Origin: Bacillus taeanensis | GTDB lineage: Bacteria > Bacillota > Bacilli > Bacillales > UBA6769 | NCBI RefSeq assembly: GCF_003318295.1 | Contig: NZ_QOCW01000034.1 | Coordinates: 1 to 43,900, forward strand | DNA: 43,900 bases | Direction: 5' to 3' | Part shown: positions 43,887 to 43,900 of the stretch, piece by piece | Layout: the number at the start of each line of letters is the position of its first letter | Position numbering within the stretch: the stretch's first letter is position 1 | Translations under genes and position numbers: made by a program | Notes under the pieces: generated by a model | What the model saw: only the letters and a program-made list of their open reading frames with translations | What the model was told of the DNA's origin: nothing | Databases searched by the model: none

Positions 43887-43900
43887 CATGTGATTTTTAT

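Overview
The window is a piece of a low-GC Gram-positive, endospore-forming chromosome of the Bacillus type, most of it lying in reverse orientation. The right third keeps the gene order known from Bacillus subtilis: groEL-groES, ydiL, ydiK, tatC-tatA, rex, moaC, ydiF, tsaD-rimI-tsaB-tsaE-thiL, then two tRNA genes, a Cys/Met-metabolism PLP enzyme and the 5S end of an rRNA operon. A CIRCE operator, T-box leader, IS231/IS4-type insertion sequence, DabA/DabB operon of the ybc type and an Sda-like sporulation checkpoint sequence all fit this assignment. No species is claimed.

Region 1 (1-3100) is decayed accessory DNA downstream of groEL. It holds an integrase remnant, an unrecognised 216-codon gene, a duplicate of the groEL terminator with the last groEL codons, many terminator-like hairpins and the 3' scrap of a transposase. 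Region 2 (3100-11430) is a sugar-glycoside operon on the minus strand. Its order is binding lipoprotein, two permeases, ThuA-like protein, Sda-like segment, Gfo/Idh/MocA oxidoreductase and TIM-barrel isomerase. A divergently placed but co-oriented LacI-type repressor gene lies upstream, and four copies of TTAACCGGTTAA sit before the operon and before the repressor gene. No dedicated ATPase is present, so a shared MsmX-type ATPase would be needed. Region 3 (11430-19100) carries a dabB-dabA-ybcF-ybcI inorganic-carbon uptake operon bracketed by serine recombinase genes and relics. Region 4 (19170-20835) is an IS231-like element with 17-bp inverted repeats, a 10-bp target duplication and a transposase broken by a stop codon. 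Region 5 (20900-29955) is an island of small-molecule-modifying enzymes (HAD, two Nudix, two GNAT, nucleotidyltransferase, methyltransferase, aminoglycoside-type kinase, truncated MFS exporter). It also holds an arginyl-tRNA synthetase under a T-box whose likely specifier is CGG. Region 6 (29955-43900) is the conserved core described above.

The structure that ties the window together is a pair of ~0.7-kb direct repeats (810-1513 and 29955-30665). Each contains part of the unknown gene, its upstream region, the groEL terminator and the groEL 3' end. They enclose about 28-29 kb of accessory DNA and truncate an MFS gene at the inner junction. This points to the groEL 3' end as an insertion hot spot; in B. 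subtilis 168 the BsuM prophage-like region lies at the same place. The most unusual gene-level observation is the Sda-like sequence (5286-5441) inside the sugar operon, read in frame into the oxidoreductase gene with no stop codon between them. It suggests a nutrient-coupled brake on sporulation.
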